Part shown: positions 25,727-35,787 of the stretch, piece by piece
How the letters are laid out: each line of letters begins with the position of its first letter
Position numbering within the stretch: position 1 is the stretch's first letter
Source: Quadrisphaera setariae
Lineage (GTDB): Bacteria; Actinomycetota; Actinomycetes; Actinomycetales; Quadrisphaeraceae
Length of the DNA: 64,000 nucleotides
Reading direction: 5' to 3'
Assembly: GCF_008041935.1 (NCBI RefSeq)
Contig: NZ_VKAC01000006.1
Coordinates: 295,328-359,327 of the forward strand
The notes under the pieces: generated by a model
Told to the model about the DNA's origin: nothing
The model's database searches: none
Seen by the model: the letters and a program-made list of their open reading frames with translations, nothing else
Program-made: the position numbers and the translations under genes

Positions 25727-28440
25727 GCCGTCACCCTCTCCGAGGGGCGCTCCTCCGCCGGTGCGGGTCCCGCCGCCGCGGGCAGGGAGAACACGACCGT
25801 CAGCCCACCGCCGGGGGTGTCGTCGGCCTCCACGGTGCCACCGCTGGCCTCCACGAGGCCCCGCGCCACCGCCAGGCCCAGCCCCACCCCGAGGCCGCCG
25901 GGGGCGTCGCCGAGGCGCTGGAACGCCGAGAACGCCGCGGCCTTGCGCTCGTCGGGGATGCCGGGGCCGCGGTCGACCACCCGCACCACCACGCGCCGTC
26001 CACCGCGTCCACCGGGTGCGGCGACGTCCTCCACCAGACCCGCCCGCACCTCCACGGGCTGGTCGGGTGCGTGCGGCACGGCGTGGCGCAGGGCGTTCTC
26101 CACCACGTTGCCCAGCGCCCGCTCCAGCAGGCCGGCGTCGGCGTCGACCAGCGGCAGGTCCTCCGGCACGTCGAGGACCACGGCGGCGGCCTGCTCCGGG
26201 GTGAGGCCGGCCAGCGCCCGGGGCACCACCTCGTCCAGGGCCACCGCCTCGCGGCGCGCGCGCACGGCGCCCGCGTCGAGCCGGCTCATGTCGAGGAGGT
26301 TGTCGACCAGCGCCTGGAGGCGGTCCGCGGAGGCCTCCACGTCGGCGAGGAGCACGTCGCGGTCGGCGGGGTCGAGCTCGGCGCTGAACGTCCGCAGCGT
26401 GGAGGCCGACGCCTTGACGCTGGCCAGCGGCGTGCGCAGGTCGTGGGAGACGGCCGCCAGGAGCGCCGTGCGGGTGGCTGTGCGCTCCTCCTCGCGCCGC
26501 GCCGCCCGGGCGGCCTCCCGGAGCCTGTCGCGCTCGAGGAGCGAGCCGGCCTGCGCGGCCACCGCGGTCAGCACCCGCAGGTCCGACGCCGACAGCGGCC
26601 GGCCGGCCCCGTCGCTGGTGATGGCGATGCTGAGGTGCTCGTCCACGGGCAGCGCCGCGTCCGCGGCTTCGGGGGACGTCGGCGGCGGGCACCCCTGGGA
26701 GGCCACCACCCGCCACACGTCGTGGGCCGTCCCCACCTGGTCCTGGGTGCGCTCCAGCAGCGCCGCCCCTCGCAGCCCGAAGGTCTCCACCAGCCGGTCC
26801 AGCAGGGCCGGCACCGCTTCGGCACCGCGCAGCACGCTGCCGGCAAGGGTGGCGAGCACGTCGGCCTCGGCGCGGGCCCGGGCGGCGTCCCGAGCCCTGC
26901 GGGCGGCCGTGTCGACCACCGCGGCCACCGCGGCTCCCACGCTGACCAGCACGAACAGCGCCACGGCGTTGGCCGGGGCGGCGATGGTCAGCGTTCCGTA
27001 GGGCGGGGTGAAGTACCAGTTGGCCAGCAGCCCCGACAGCACCGCGGCCAGCACCGCCGGCCACATCCCGCCGATCAGCGCCACGCCGACCACCAGCGCC
27101 AGGAACAGCAGCAGCTCGCTGGGCAGCTCGTGGTTGACGCGCGTCAGGTGCAGCAGCCCGGTCAGCGCCACCGGCCCGGCCACCGAGCCGAACCAGCCCG
27201 CGGCGCGGCGGCGGGCGGGCAGCGCCGACAGCGCCGACCGGCGCCGCGACCCCCCGCCGCCGCCGCGGGCCGCCGCGTGGGTGACCACGTGGACGTCGAT
27301 GTCGCCCGAGCCGTCGATCACCCGCTGCCCCACGCCGGGAGACAGCGCCGCCGCCAGCCGGCTGCGGCGGCTCGCGCCGACCACCGCGTGGGTGGCGTTG
27401 ACGCCGCGGGCGAAGTCGAGGATGGCCGTGGCGACGTCCTCGCCGACCACCGAGTGCCAGCTGCCGCCGAGGCTCTCCGCCAGCAGCCGCTGGCGCGCCA
27501 GGGCGTCCGGTGCAGCACCGGTCAGCCCGTCCGAGCGGGACACGTGCAGCGCCAGCAGCTCACCGCCCGCCGCCCGCTGCGTGATGCGCGCGGCCCGCCG
27601 CACCAGCGCGTCGCCCTCGGGACCGCCCGTCAGCGCCACCACCACGCGCTCCCGCGCGCCCCACGGCTCCGCGATGCCCTGCTCGGCGCGGTAGCTGGCC
27701 AGGGCCGCGTCCACGCGGTCCGCCGTCCACAGCAGGGCCAGCTCGCGCAGGGCGGTGAGGTTGCCCACCCGGAAGTAGTTGGCCAGCGCCGCGTCCACCC
27801 GCTCCGCGGCGTAGACGTTGCCGTGCGCCAGGCGGCGCCGCAGCGCCTGCGGGCTCATGTCCACCAGCTCGATGGCGTCCGCGGACCGCACCACGTCGTC
27901 GGGGACCGTCTCGCGCTGGCGCACCCCGGTGATCTGGGCGACGACGTCGTTCAGCGACTCCAGGTGCTGCACGTTGACGGTGGTGATGACGCCGACGCCG
28001 GCGGCCAGCAGCTCGGCCACGTCCTGCCACCGCTTGGCGTTGCGCGAGCCCGGCGCGTTGGTGTGCGCCAGCTCGTCCACCAGGGCGTGCCGGGGAGCGC
28101 GCGCCAGGACGGCGTCGACGTCCATCTCCTCCAGCACCGTCCCGGGGGAGGCGGGGTGCGCCAGCCGCTGGCGGGGCACCTGCTCCAGCCCCTCCAGCGC
28201 CGAGGCCGTGTGGGCGCGCCCGTGGGTCTCGACGAACGCGACCACCACGTCCTGCCCGCGCTCGGCCCGGCGGTGGCCCTCGCCGAGCATCGCCACGGTC
28301 TTGCCGACGCCGGGGGCGGCCCCCAGGTAGACGCGCAGCGTCCCGCGCCTGGCACCGCCCGCTGTCTGCACGGCGCCATCCTCCTCCGGCCTACCGGCGA
28401 GGAGACCGGCTGCGCGCGGCAGGTCCACCCGTCCGCTCAC
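25723..28440 (-). CDS. kdpD: Potassium-sensing histidine kinase
   Basis: The 905-aa protein has the KdpD N-terminal domain with Walker A GAAPGVGKTVAML. A universal-stress-protein domain, four closely spaced membrane helices (about residues 420-520) and a GAF-like region follow. HisKA (AAVSHDLRTPLASVKASAST) and HATPase with GLGLAVARG complete it. It senses potassium and ionic stress and phosphorylates KdpE. GTG 28440 overlaps the kdpC stop. Confidence 0.94.
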
Positions 28441-29054
28441 CCCTGGGGGCCGCCCAGCCGGGCCAGGGCGGCGTTGAGGGTGACGACGTCGACGGTGGGT
28501 TCCCCGATGAAGCCGAGGTCACGGCCGTGCGTGTTCTCGGCCACGAGCTGCTCCACCTGCTCCACCGGCAGGCCGCGCTCGCGGGCCACCCGTGCCACCT
28601 GGATCTGGGCGTACTCGGGAGAGACGTCCGGGTCCAGGCCGGAGGCGGAGGCGGTCACCGCGTCGGCGGGGACGGCAGCGGGCGACACGCCCTCGCGTGC
28701 GGCGACGTCGGCGCGGCGCTGCTCCACGGTCGTGACGAGCTGGGCGTCGTTCGGGCCGAGGTTGGAGGCGCCGGAGGACTGGGGGTCGTAACCGTCGCCC
28801 GCGGCCGAGGGCCGCGGCTGGAACCACGGCAGCTCGGACGCGGGGTCCTGGTCGGACCCGAACTGCTGGCCGATGAGCGACGAGCCGGCGGGGCGGCCGT
28901 CCACGGAGATCATCGAGCCGTCGGCCCGGCCGGGGACCAGGCGGCCCACGCCCAGCACCACCGTCGGGTAGACCAGGCCGAGGAGAACGGTGAGGGCCAG
29001 CAGCAGGCGCAGGCCGGCGACGGACTGGCGGGAGAGGTCGAGCACGCGGGACAC
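28437..29054 (-). CDS. kdpC: Potassium-transporting ATPase subunit C
   Basis: The 205-aa protein has one N-terminal membrane helix (LRLLLALTVLLGLVYPTVVLGVG) and an outside domain with SSLIGQQF, WFQPRPSAAG, GASNLGPND, SGLDPDVSPEYA and GEPTVDVVTLNAAL, the conserved blocks of KdpC. It stabilises the KdpFABC complex. GTG 29054 follows AAGGAG. Confidence 0.95.
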   Translation of the reverse strand: MSRVLDLSRQSVAGLRLLLALTVLLGLVYPTVVLGVGRLVPGRADGSMISVDGRPAGSSLIGQQFGSDQDPASELPWFQPRPSAAGDGYDPQSSGASNLGPNDAQLVTTVEQRRADVAAREGVSPAAVPADAVTASASGLDPDVSPEYAQIQVARVARERGLPVEQVEQLVAENTHGRDLGFIGEPTVDVVTLNAALARLGGPQG

Positions 29055-29075
29055 GAGGGAGCTCCTTCTGGTGGC

Positions 29076-31210
<2,135 letters not shown>

Positions 31211-31214
<4 letters not shown>

Positions 31215-32884
31215 GAGAGGGCCTCAGCGATCGGAGCGAGGGCGAGCGCGGGGAAGTACGTCAGACCGGCGACGACGATGACGACGACGGTGACGAGGCT
31301 CGCGAAGAGGGGGGTGTGGGTGGGCAGGGTGCCCGCGGTGACGGGGACCGGCGCCTGCGAGGCCAGGCGGCCGGCGAGGGCGATGACCAGCAGCATCGGG
31401 ATGAAGCGCCCGAAGACCATGCACAGCCCCAGCGCGACGTTCTGGTAGTCGGTGGCGGCGCCGAAGCCCGCGAAGGCCGAGCCGTTGTTGTTGGAGGCCG
31501 AGGCGTACGCGTACAGGACCTCCGAGAGCCCGTGCGCGCCGTCGTCCTGGAGGGAGGCGTCGCGCAGGCTCGGGACCCCGGCGGTCAGCGCGGCACCGAC
31601 GAGCAGCAGCGTGGGCGTGGCGAGCACGTAGAGGGCCACGAGGGTGACCTCGCCCTTGCCGATCTTCTTGCCGAGCAGCTCGGGGGTGCGCCCCACCATG
31701 AGCCCGGCGAGGAAGACGGCGATCACGGCGAGCACCAGCAGGCCGTACAGGCCCGATCCGGTCCCACCGGGGGAGACCTCACCCAGCATCATGTTCAGCA
31801 CCGCGACGCCGCCGCCGGCGGCCGTCAGCGAGTCGTGCGCACCGTTGACGGCGCCCGTGGACGTCGCCGTGGTCGAGGCGCCGAACAGGGCCGTGAGGAC
31901 CTCGCCGAAGCGGACCTCCTTGCCCTCCATCGCGGCCCCCGCGGCCTGCGGCGCAGCACCGGAGCCGGTGACCTCGGCCCAGACCGCCAGCGTGACCGAG
32001 CTGAGCCACAGTGTCCCCATCACCCCGAGGACGGCGTAGCCGTGGCGCTCGTCGCCGACGAGGCGGCCGAACGTGCGCGGCAGGGAGAAGGGGATGGCCA
32101 GCATGAGGAAGACCTGGAAGAGGCTGACCCAGGCGGTCGGCCCCTCGAAGGGGTGCGCGGAGTTGGCGTTGAAGAAGCCGCCGCCGTTGGTGCCCAGCTC
32201 TTTGATGGCCTCCTGCGAGGCGATCGGGCCGCCCGTGATCGTCTGCTCGCCGCCGGCGATGGTCGTGGAGGCGGTCGGCCCGGCGAGGTTCTGCACCACG
32301 CCACCGAGGAGCATGACGACGGCGGCGACCACGGCCAGCGGCAGGAGGATCCGCACGCAGGTGCGGACCAGGTCCACCCAGAAGCTGCCGATCCGCTCGG
32401 TGCGGCTGCGGGTGAACCCGCGCACCAGCGCCACGGCAACGGCCATGCCGACCGCCGCCGACGTGAAGTTCTGCACCGCGAGACCGGCGGCCTGCACGAG
32501 GTGGCCCATCGTCGACTCGCCCGAGTAGGACTGCCAGTTCGTGTTGGTCACGAAGCTGATCGCCGTGTTCCACGCCGTGGGCGCGGGGACGCCCGGGAAG
32601 CCGAGGGAGAGCGGCAGCCACGCCTGCAGCCGCTGGAAGGCGTAGAGGAACAGGACCGAGACGAGGGAGAACCCGAGGACGGCGCGGGCGTAGACCGGCC
32701 AGCGCTGCTCGGCGTCGGGGTCGATCCCCGCCACGCGGTACAGCACGCGCTCGACGCGCAGGTGGCGCGTGGAGGTGTAGACGCGCGCCATGGCGTCGCC
32801 CAGGGGGGCGTGGACGACCGCGAGGGCGGCCACGAGGACGGCGATGGTCAGCGCACCTGCCGCGCTGTCGGACAGGACGGGCAT
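31211..32884 (-). CDS. kdpA: Potassium-transporting ATPase subunit A
   Basis: The 557-aa membrane protein has about ten helices and the four selectivity-filter-like loops of the KdpA/Trk superfamily, including [37 protein letters not shown] and [14 protein letters not shown]. It is the potassium-binding channel subunit. Its ATG shares the A of the kdpF stop codon (TGATG). Confidence 0.96.
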
Positions 32885-32973
32885 CAGAACCGCTCCGGGT
32901 CCAGCAGAGCGGTCAGCAGGTAGCCGACCAGGGCGAGCACGAGGAGGAGCAGGACCACGCTGACGGCGCTCAC
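32884..32973 (-). CDS. kdpF: KdpF small subunit
   Basis: A 29-aa frame starts at GTG 32973 and ends TGATG into kdpA. It encodes one hydrophobic helix followed by the KdpF-like GYLLTALLDPERF ending. KdpF is a small stabilising peptide of the Kdp complex. It is too short to be found by usual gene callers. The start overlaps the stop of the preceding 31-aa gene. Confidence 0.88.
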   Translation of the reverse strand: MSAVSVVLLLLVLALVGYLLTALLDPERF

Positions 32974-33065
32974 CGCTGGCCCCCCAGCCGCTCGAGGCCG
33001 CTGACGAGCAGGGCCAGGACGGCGAAGACCACCACGGTCAGCGCGATGAAGGCGATGTCAGGCAC
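32970..33065 (-). CDS. 31-aa membrane peptide upstream of kdpF
   Basis: GTG 33065 opens a 31-codon frame that ends GTGA into kdpF. It encodes VPDIAFIALTVVVFAVLALL and a short cytoplasmic-type tail ERLGGQR. Streptomyces kdp operons, as I recall, carry a similar small membrane peptide before kdpF. Its role is unknown; tight coupling to kdpF suggests it is part of, or helps assemble, the Kdp complex. It is the first gene of the operon. Confidence 0.7.
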   Translation of the reverse strand: MPDIAFIALTVVVFAVLALLVSGLERLGGQR

Positions 33066-33105
33066 AGGCGCCATCCAGCCACTGCCCGAGAGCGGCGACG
33101 GCGGT

Positions 33106-33149
33106 CCTGACGGAGCCCTGACGGCTCACCCGGGGGTCTCTGACGCCTC
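33106..33149. promoter_or_regulatory. 11-bp-phased TGAC repeats upstream of kdp
   Basis: CCTGACGGAGC (33106-33116) and CCTGACGGCTC (33117-33127) abut, the next 11-base slot is degenerate, and TCTGACGCCTC (33139-33149) follows in phase. TGAC thus occurs at 33108, 33119 and 33141, all multiples of 11 apart. The site is 41 bases before the first kdp gene but reads toward the opposite side. It could bind KdpE or the regulator encoded at 35068. Confidence 0.55.
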
Positions 33150-33311
33150 CCGGACGGCCTGCTGCGCCGTTCGGACACACCGTCCCCGCGAGACCCGGGC
33201 CGGACGGCACCCGACGCGACCAGCGGCGGCTCCAGACAGACCCGCACCTGGAACGACGGGGCGAGGAGCACCACGGCCGGGTCCGCTGCACGCGCATGTG
33301 GCACCTGATGT

Positions 33312-33500
33312 GTGACGCCCTGCGGCGTCGCTACCGGCGTCCAGGGCGAGAACGCCTGGGCCCCCGAGGCCATCTGGGACCCCGCCAGCAACGCCTGCGT
33401 CATCTACTGGGCCAGCAACGCCCCCGCAGCCGAGGGCGGCACCAAGCACCAGATCCTCTACGCCACCACCACTGACTTCGGCACGTGGGGCAGGCCGGCC
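33312..33500 (+). pseudogene. Remnant of a family 43-like glycoside hydrolase
   Basis: The frame from 33312 encodes GVQGENAWAPEAIWDPASNA, then a CVIYWASN segment and HQILYATTTDFGTW. This is the stretch around the catalytic-domain blade found in arabinanase/beta-xylosidase-type five-bladed propellers (family 43). Only about 60 residues remain; the upstream and downstream parts of the roughly 300-residue domain are missing, and low-complexity sequence follows. No start context is visible. It is most likely a relic left by a deletion. The 33066-33311 interval to its left holds only the phased repeats and the kdp promoter region. Confidence 0.55.
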
Positions 33501-33504
33501 AGGG

Positions 33505-33539
33505 CCGGCTGGGTGGGGGGCGGATCGCACCCCAGCCGG
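33505..33539. terminator. Hairpin after the glycosidase remnant
   Basis: CCGGCTGGG (33505-33513) pairs with CCCAGCCGG (33531-33539) around a 17-base G-rich loop. It would isolate the accessory genes to the right from read-through. Confidence 0.5.
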
Positions 33540-33607
33540 TCTCCACCCCCCTTCCGAGGAGCCAGGAGTCAGGAGACCGGCAGACCCGCCTCGACCGGAG
33601 GGGGCGA

Positions 33608-33651
33608 GTAGACCGGAGCCTGACAGCGCCTTGACGCGGTCTTGACAGTGC
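33608..33651 (+). promoter_or_regulatory. Four-unit 11-bp-phased TGAC array and promoter of the secreted-protein gene
   Basis: TGAC occurs at 33621, 33632 and 33643, with AGAC at 33610, all exactly 11 bases apart. The last units read CTTGACGCGGT and CTTGACAGTGC. The final TTGACA (33642-33647) is followed after 10 bases by CAGAGT (33658-33663), a -10-like hexamer. Such spacing is that of PhoB-class promoters, where the activator box replaces the -35. The gene starts 60 bases further on. Confidence 0.65.
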
Positions 33652-33710
33652 CCGTCCCAGAGTGGGAGCACCAGGAAGGGACCCCCTTCCGCCGCTGGAA
33701 GGACACCACG

Positions 33711-34169
33711 ATGACCAAGACCCGCCGCACCCTCGCCGTGGCCGCAGCCCTGCTCGCCGTCGGTGGCTCCCTGGTGGGAGCGACCTCAGCGATGGCCGCT
33801 GACCACACCGACCAGCCCGCCCAGCCGACCGTGGAGGTCTCCGCAGTGGCCCCTGACTCCTCCGAGAGCCCCACCTGGATCGACACCGAGCCCGCCCCCG
33901 AGGACAGCGAGGACGCGGGGGGCTCGACCTGGATCGACGGTGTGGGGACCCCTGAGTACCTGGACCTGCTCAAGACCGACGAGGACGTCGATGACGCCCA
34001 GGTCCAGCTGGTGGACTTCATGAAGGCCCGCGGCCTGCAGGTCCAGCTGTCCTACGGCGATGAGGACGGGCGTCCCTACGCCGAGTACGACACCTTCGTG
34101 GACGCCAACCTCGACGCTGTCGACGCCTACTGGGACGCCCGCCTGACCCAGGCCAAGGCCCAGGGCTGA
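33711..34169 (+). CDS. Secreted acidic small protein, unknown function
   Basis: The 152-aa precursor has a clear signal peptide (basic MTKTRR, hydrophobic core LAVAAALLAVGGSLVG, cleavage after AMA). The mature part is acidic, with two copies of a TWID element (SPTWIDTEPAPED and GGSTWIDGVGTPEYL) and a helical C-terminal half (DEDVDDAQVQLVDFMKARGLQVQL to LDAVDAYWDARLTQAKAQG). I do not recognise the family. GGAAGGA lies 8 bases before ATG 33711. A perfect hairpin terminator follows. The phased TGAC array upstream suggests control by the two-component system encoded 900 bases downstream. Confidence 0.75.
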   Translation: MTKTRRTLAVAAALLAVGGSLVGATSAMAADHTDQPAQPTVEVSAVAPDSSESPTWIDTEPAPEDSEDAGGSTWIDGVGTPEYLDLLKTDEDVDDAQVQLVDFMKARGLQVQLSYGDEDGRPYAEYDTFVDANLDAVDAYWDARLTQAKAQG

Positions 34170-34226
34170 TCCCAGGGCTGGTCTCGGACGCACCAGTCCT
34201 GCTGCACCGGGCCAGCGCTCGGTGCC

Positions 34227-34268
34227 GGCGTTCTGGGACCCCCGCAAGCGCGGGGGTCCCAGAACGCC
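34227..34268. terminator. Perfect 19-bp hairpin terminator
   Basis: GGCGTTCTGGGACCCCCGC (34227-34245) and its exact complement (34250-34268) flank the tetraloop AAGC, 58 bases after the secreted-protein stop. It should end that transcript efficiently, although no T-tract follows. Confidence 0.85.
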
Positions 34269-34302
34269 CTTCCGCACCGACCGGCGAAGGAGCACGACCG
34301 CC

Positions 34303-34539
34303 ATGACCACCACCTCCCTGGGCGCCGAGATCACCATGACCGGCACGACCGGCGCGACCGGCGTGCGGGCGCTGACCACCGCGCGCGCTGGGGTCGTCCT
34401 CCGGCGCCGGGCCTGCCGGCCGGACCTGAGCACCCTCGCCGGGGTCCGTCGCTACAAGCGCCACACCCGCTGCATGGAGGTCGCGATCGTGGCCTGCACG
34501 GTCGCGGTGGTCCTGGGGTGCGTGGTCCCGCTCGGCTGA
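34303..34539 (+). CDS. Small protein with C-terminal membrane anchor
   Basis: The 78-aa frame begins MTTTSLGAEITMTGTTGATG, has an arginine-rich middle (RRRACRPDLSTLAGVRRYKRH) and ends in a hydrophobic helix (MEVAIVACTVAVVLGCVVPLG). AAGGAG lies about 11 bases upstream. It would be a tail-anchored or short membrane protein. I do not recognise it. It lies between the secreted-protein terminator and the two-component genes and has no obvious promoter of its own; codon use is compatible with coding but the call is uncertain. Confidence 0.45.
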   Translation: MTTTSLGAEITMTGTTGATGVRALTTARAGVVLRRRACRPDLSTLAGVRRYKRHTRCMEVAIVACTVAVVLGCVVPLG

Positions 34540-35067
34540 GCGCGGCCGGAGGTGGGCTCACCCTTCGTCGTCGTCAGCACAGCTCGCCCGGTGAGGCGTC
34601 CCAGCCCTGTCTGGCGTCGTCGCCCCTGGTCAGCGCCACGCAGTCCCGGTCAGGCGGTGGGCGGGAGCCCTCGTGCGCGAGAGCTCCAGCGCCCCAGCAC
34701 CAGCGCACCCTCGTGCTGGTTCCCCCACCGACCCCCTGGGACCGGCGGTGAGGGCCTCCGCGCGTCTGTCCTCCCGCGCGGTGCGCAGCGGGTCTGTGCG
34801 GATCGACCACGCGCCCTGTGGTGCGTGGTCACCGGGACCGCGGTCGTGGCTGCTTCGCCCCTTCCAGGTGGTCGACGGCTGCCAGCACGGCGCGCCGCCG
34901 TCGTGAGCGCCGCTCGTGGTCCGCCGGTGGTCGTCGACGAGCTGCCTCAAGATCGCGCGGCTCCTCGTCGACAACGGGAGTGCTGCACGGTCCCGGGGGC
35001 CTGCGACACCCTGCACGACGACCCATCCGTCCACGCGCCGTGCGGCGCTCGTCGATCTGGAGTGAGC
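34540..35067. other. 528-base gap before the response regulator
   Basis: I see no convincing gene here. The open frames are arginine/proline/serine-rich in all phases, and no TGAC array or PHO box is present. The segment probably contains the promoter of the two-component operon. Confidence 0.5.
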
Positions 35068-35787
35068 GTGGCTTCCATCCTCGTCGCCGAGGACGACCGC
35101 AAGCAGGCCGAGCTGCTGCGCGCCTACCTGGCCAAGGACGGGCACGCCGTCAGCGTCGTCCACGACGGCCGCGCCGCACTGGACGCCCTGCGCACCAGCG
35201 ACCCGGACCTGCTGGTGCTGGACGTGATGATGCCCCTGCTGGACGGGCGCGACGTGCTGCGCGTGACCCGCGGTGAGCGCCGCGCGGCCGTCATCATGGT
35301 CACCGCGATGGCCGCCGAAGCCGACCAGCTGCTCGGTTTCGATCTGGGCGCGGACGACTACGTCACCAAGCCCTACAGCCCCCGTCAGCTGGTCGCGCGC
35401 GTCAACGCCGTGCTCCGGCGCACCGCTGCGGCGCAGCCGTCGAGCCCGGTGGTCGTCATCGGCTCGCTGAGCGTCGACAGCGAGCGCTTCGAGGCCCGCC
35501 GCGACGGGCAGGTGCTGCCCCTGACCCCGCGGGAGTTCCGCCTGCTGGAGACCCTGGCCTCCCAGCCCGGACGGGCGTTCAGCCGAGGGGAACTGCTGGA
35601 GGCCATCGCCGGTTTCGACAGCTTCGCCTTGGAGCGCACGGTGGACATGCACATCATGAACATCCGCCGCAAGGTCGAGGCCGACCCGGCCCACCCGACC
35701 TGCGTGGTGACGGTGAAGGGCCGCGGGTACAAGCTGGACGACACCGCTGATGGCGCTCCGGGCGCCGTGCCGGGGCGCCCGCGGTGA
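35068..35787 (+). CDS. OmpR-family response regulator
   Basis: The 239-aa regulator starts VASILVAEDDRKQAELLRAYL. It has the phosphoacceptor aspartate in LLVLDVMMPLLDG, the conserved threonine in VTAMAAE and the lysine in YVTKPYSP. Its winged-helix DNA-binding domain runs from LTPREFRLLETLASQPGRAFSRGELLEAI to VVTVKGRGYKL. OmpR-type regulators bind as tandem dimers to direct repeats about 11 bp apart, which fits the arrays at 33608 and 37649. GTG 35068 follows GGAG closely; GTG 35062 is an alternative. The stop overlaps the kinase start (GTGA). Confidence 0.92.
   Translation: MASILVAEDDRKQAELLRAYLAKDGHAVSVVHDGRAALDALRTSDPDLLVLDVMMPLLDGRDVLRVTRGERRAAVIMVTAMAAEADQLLGFDLGADDYVTKPYSPRQLVARVNAVLRRTAAAQPSSPVVVIGSLSVDSERFEARRDGQVLPLTPREFRLLETLASQPGRAFSRGELLEAIAGFDSFALERTVDMHIMNIRRKVEADPAHPTCVVTVKGRGYKLDDTADGAPGAVPGRPR

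Noticed and set aside
34540..35067. Extending the response regulator upstream to 34552
   Set aside because: The added 170 residues are low-complexity and lack homology, while the REC domain begins right after GTG 35068.
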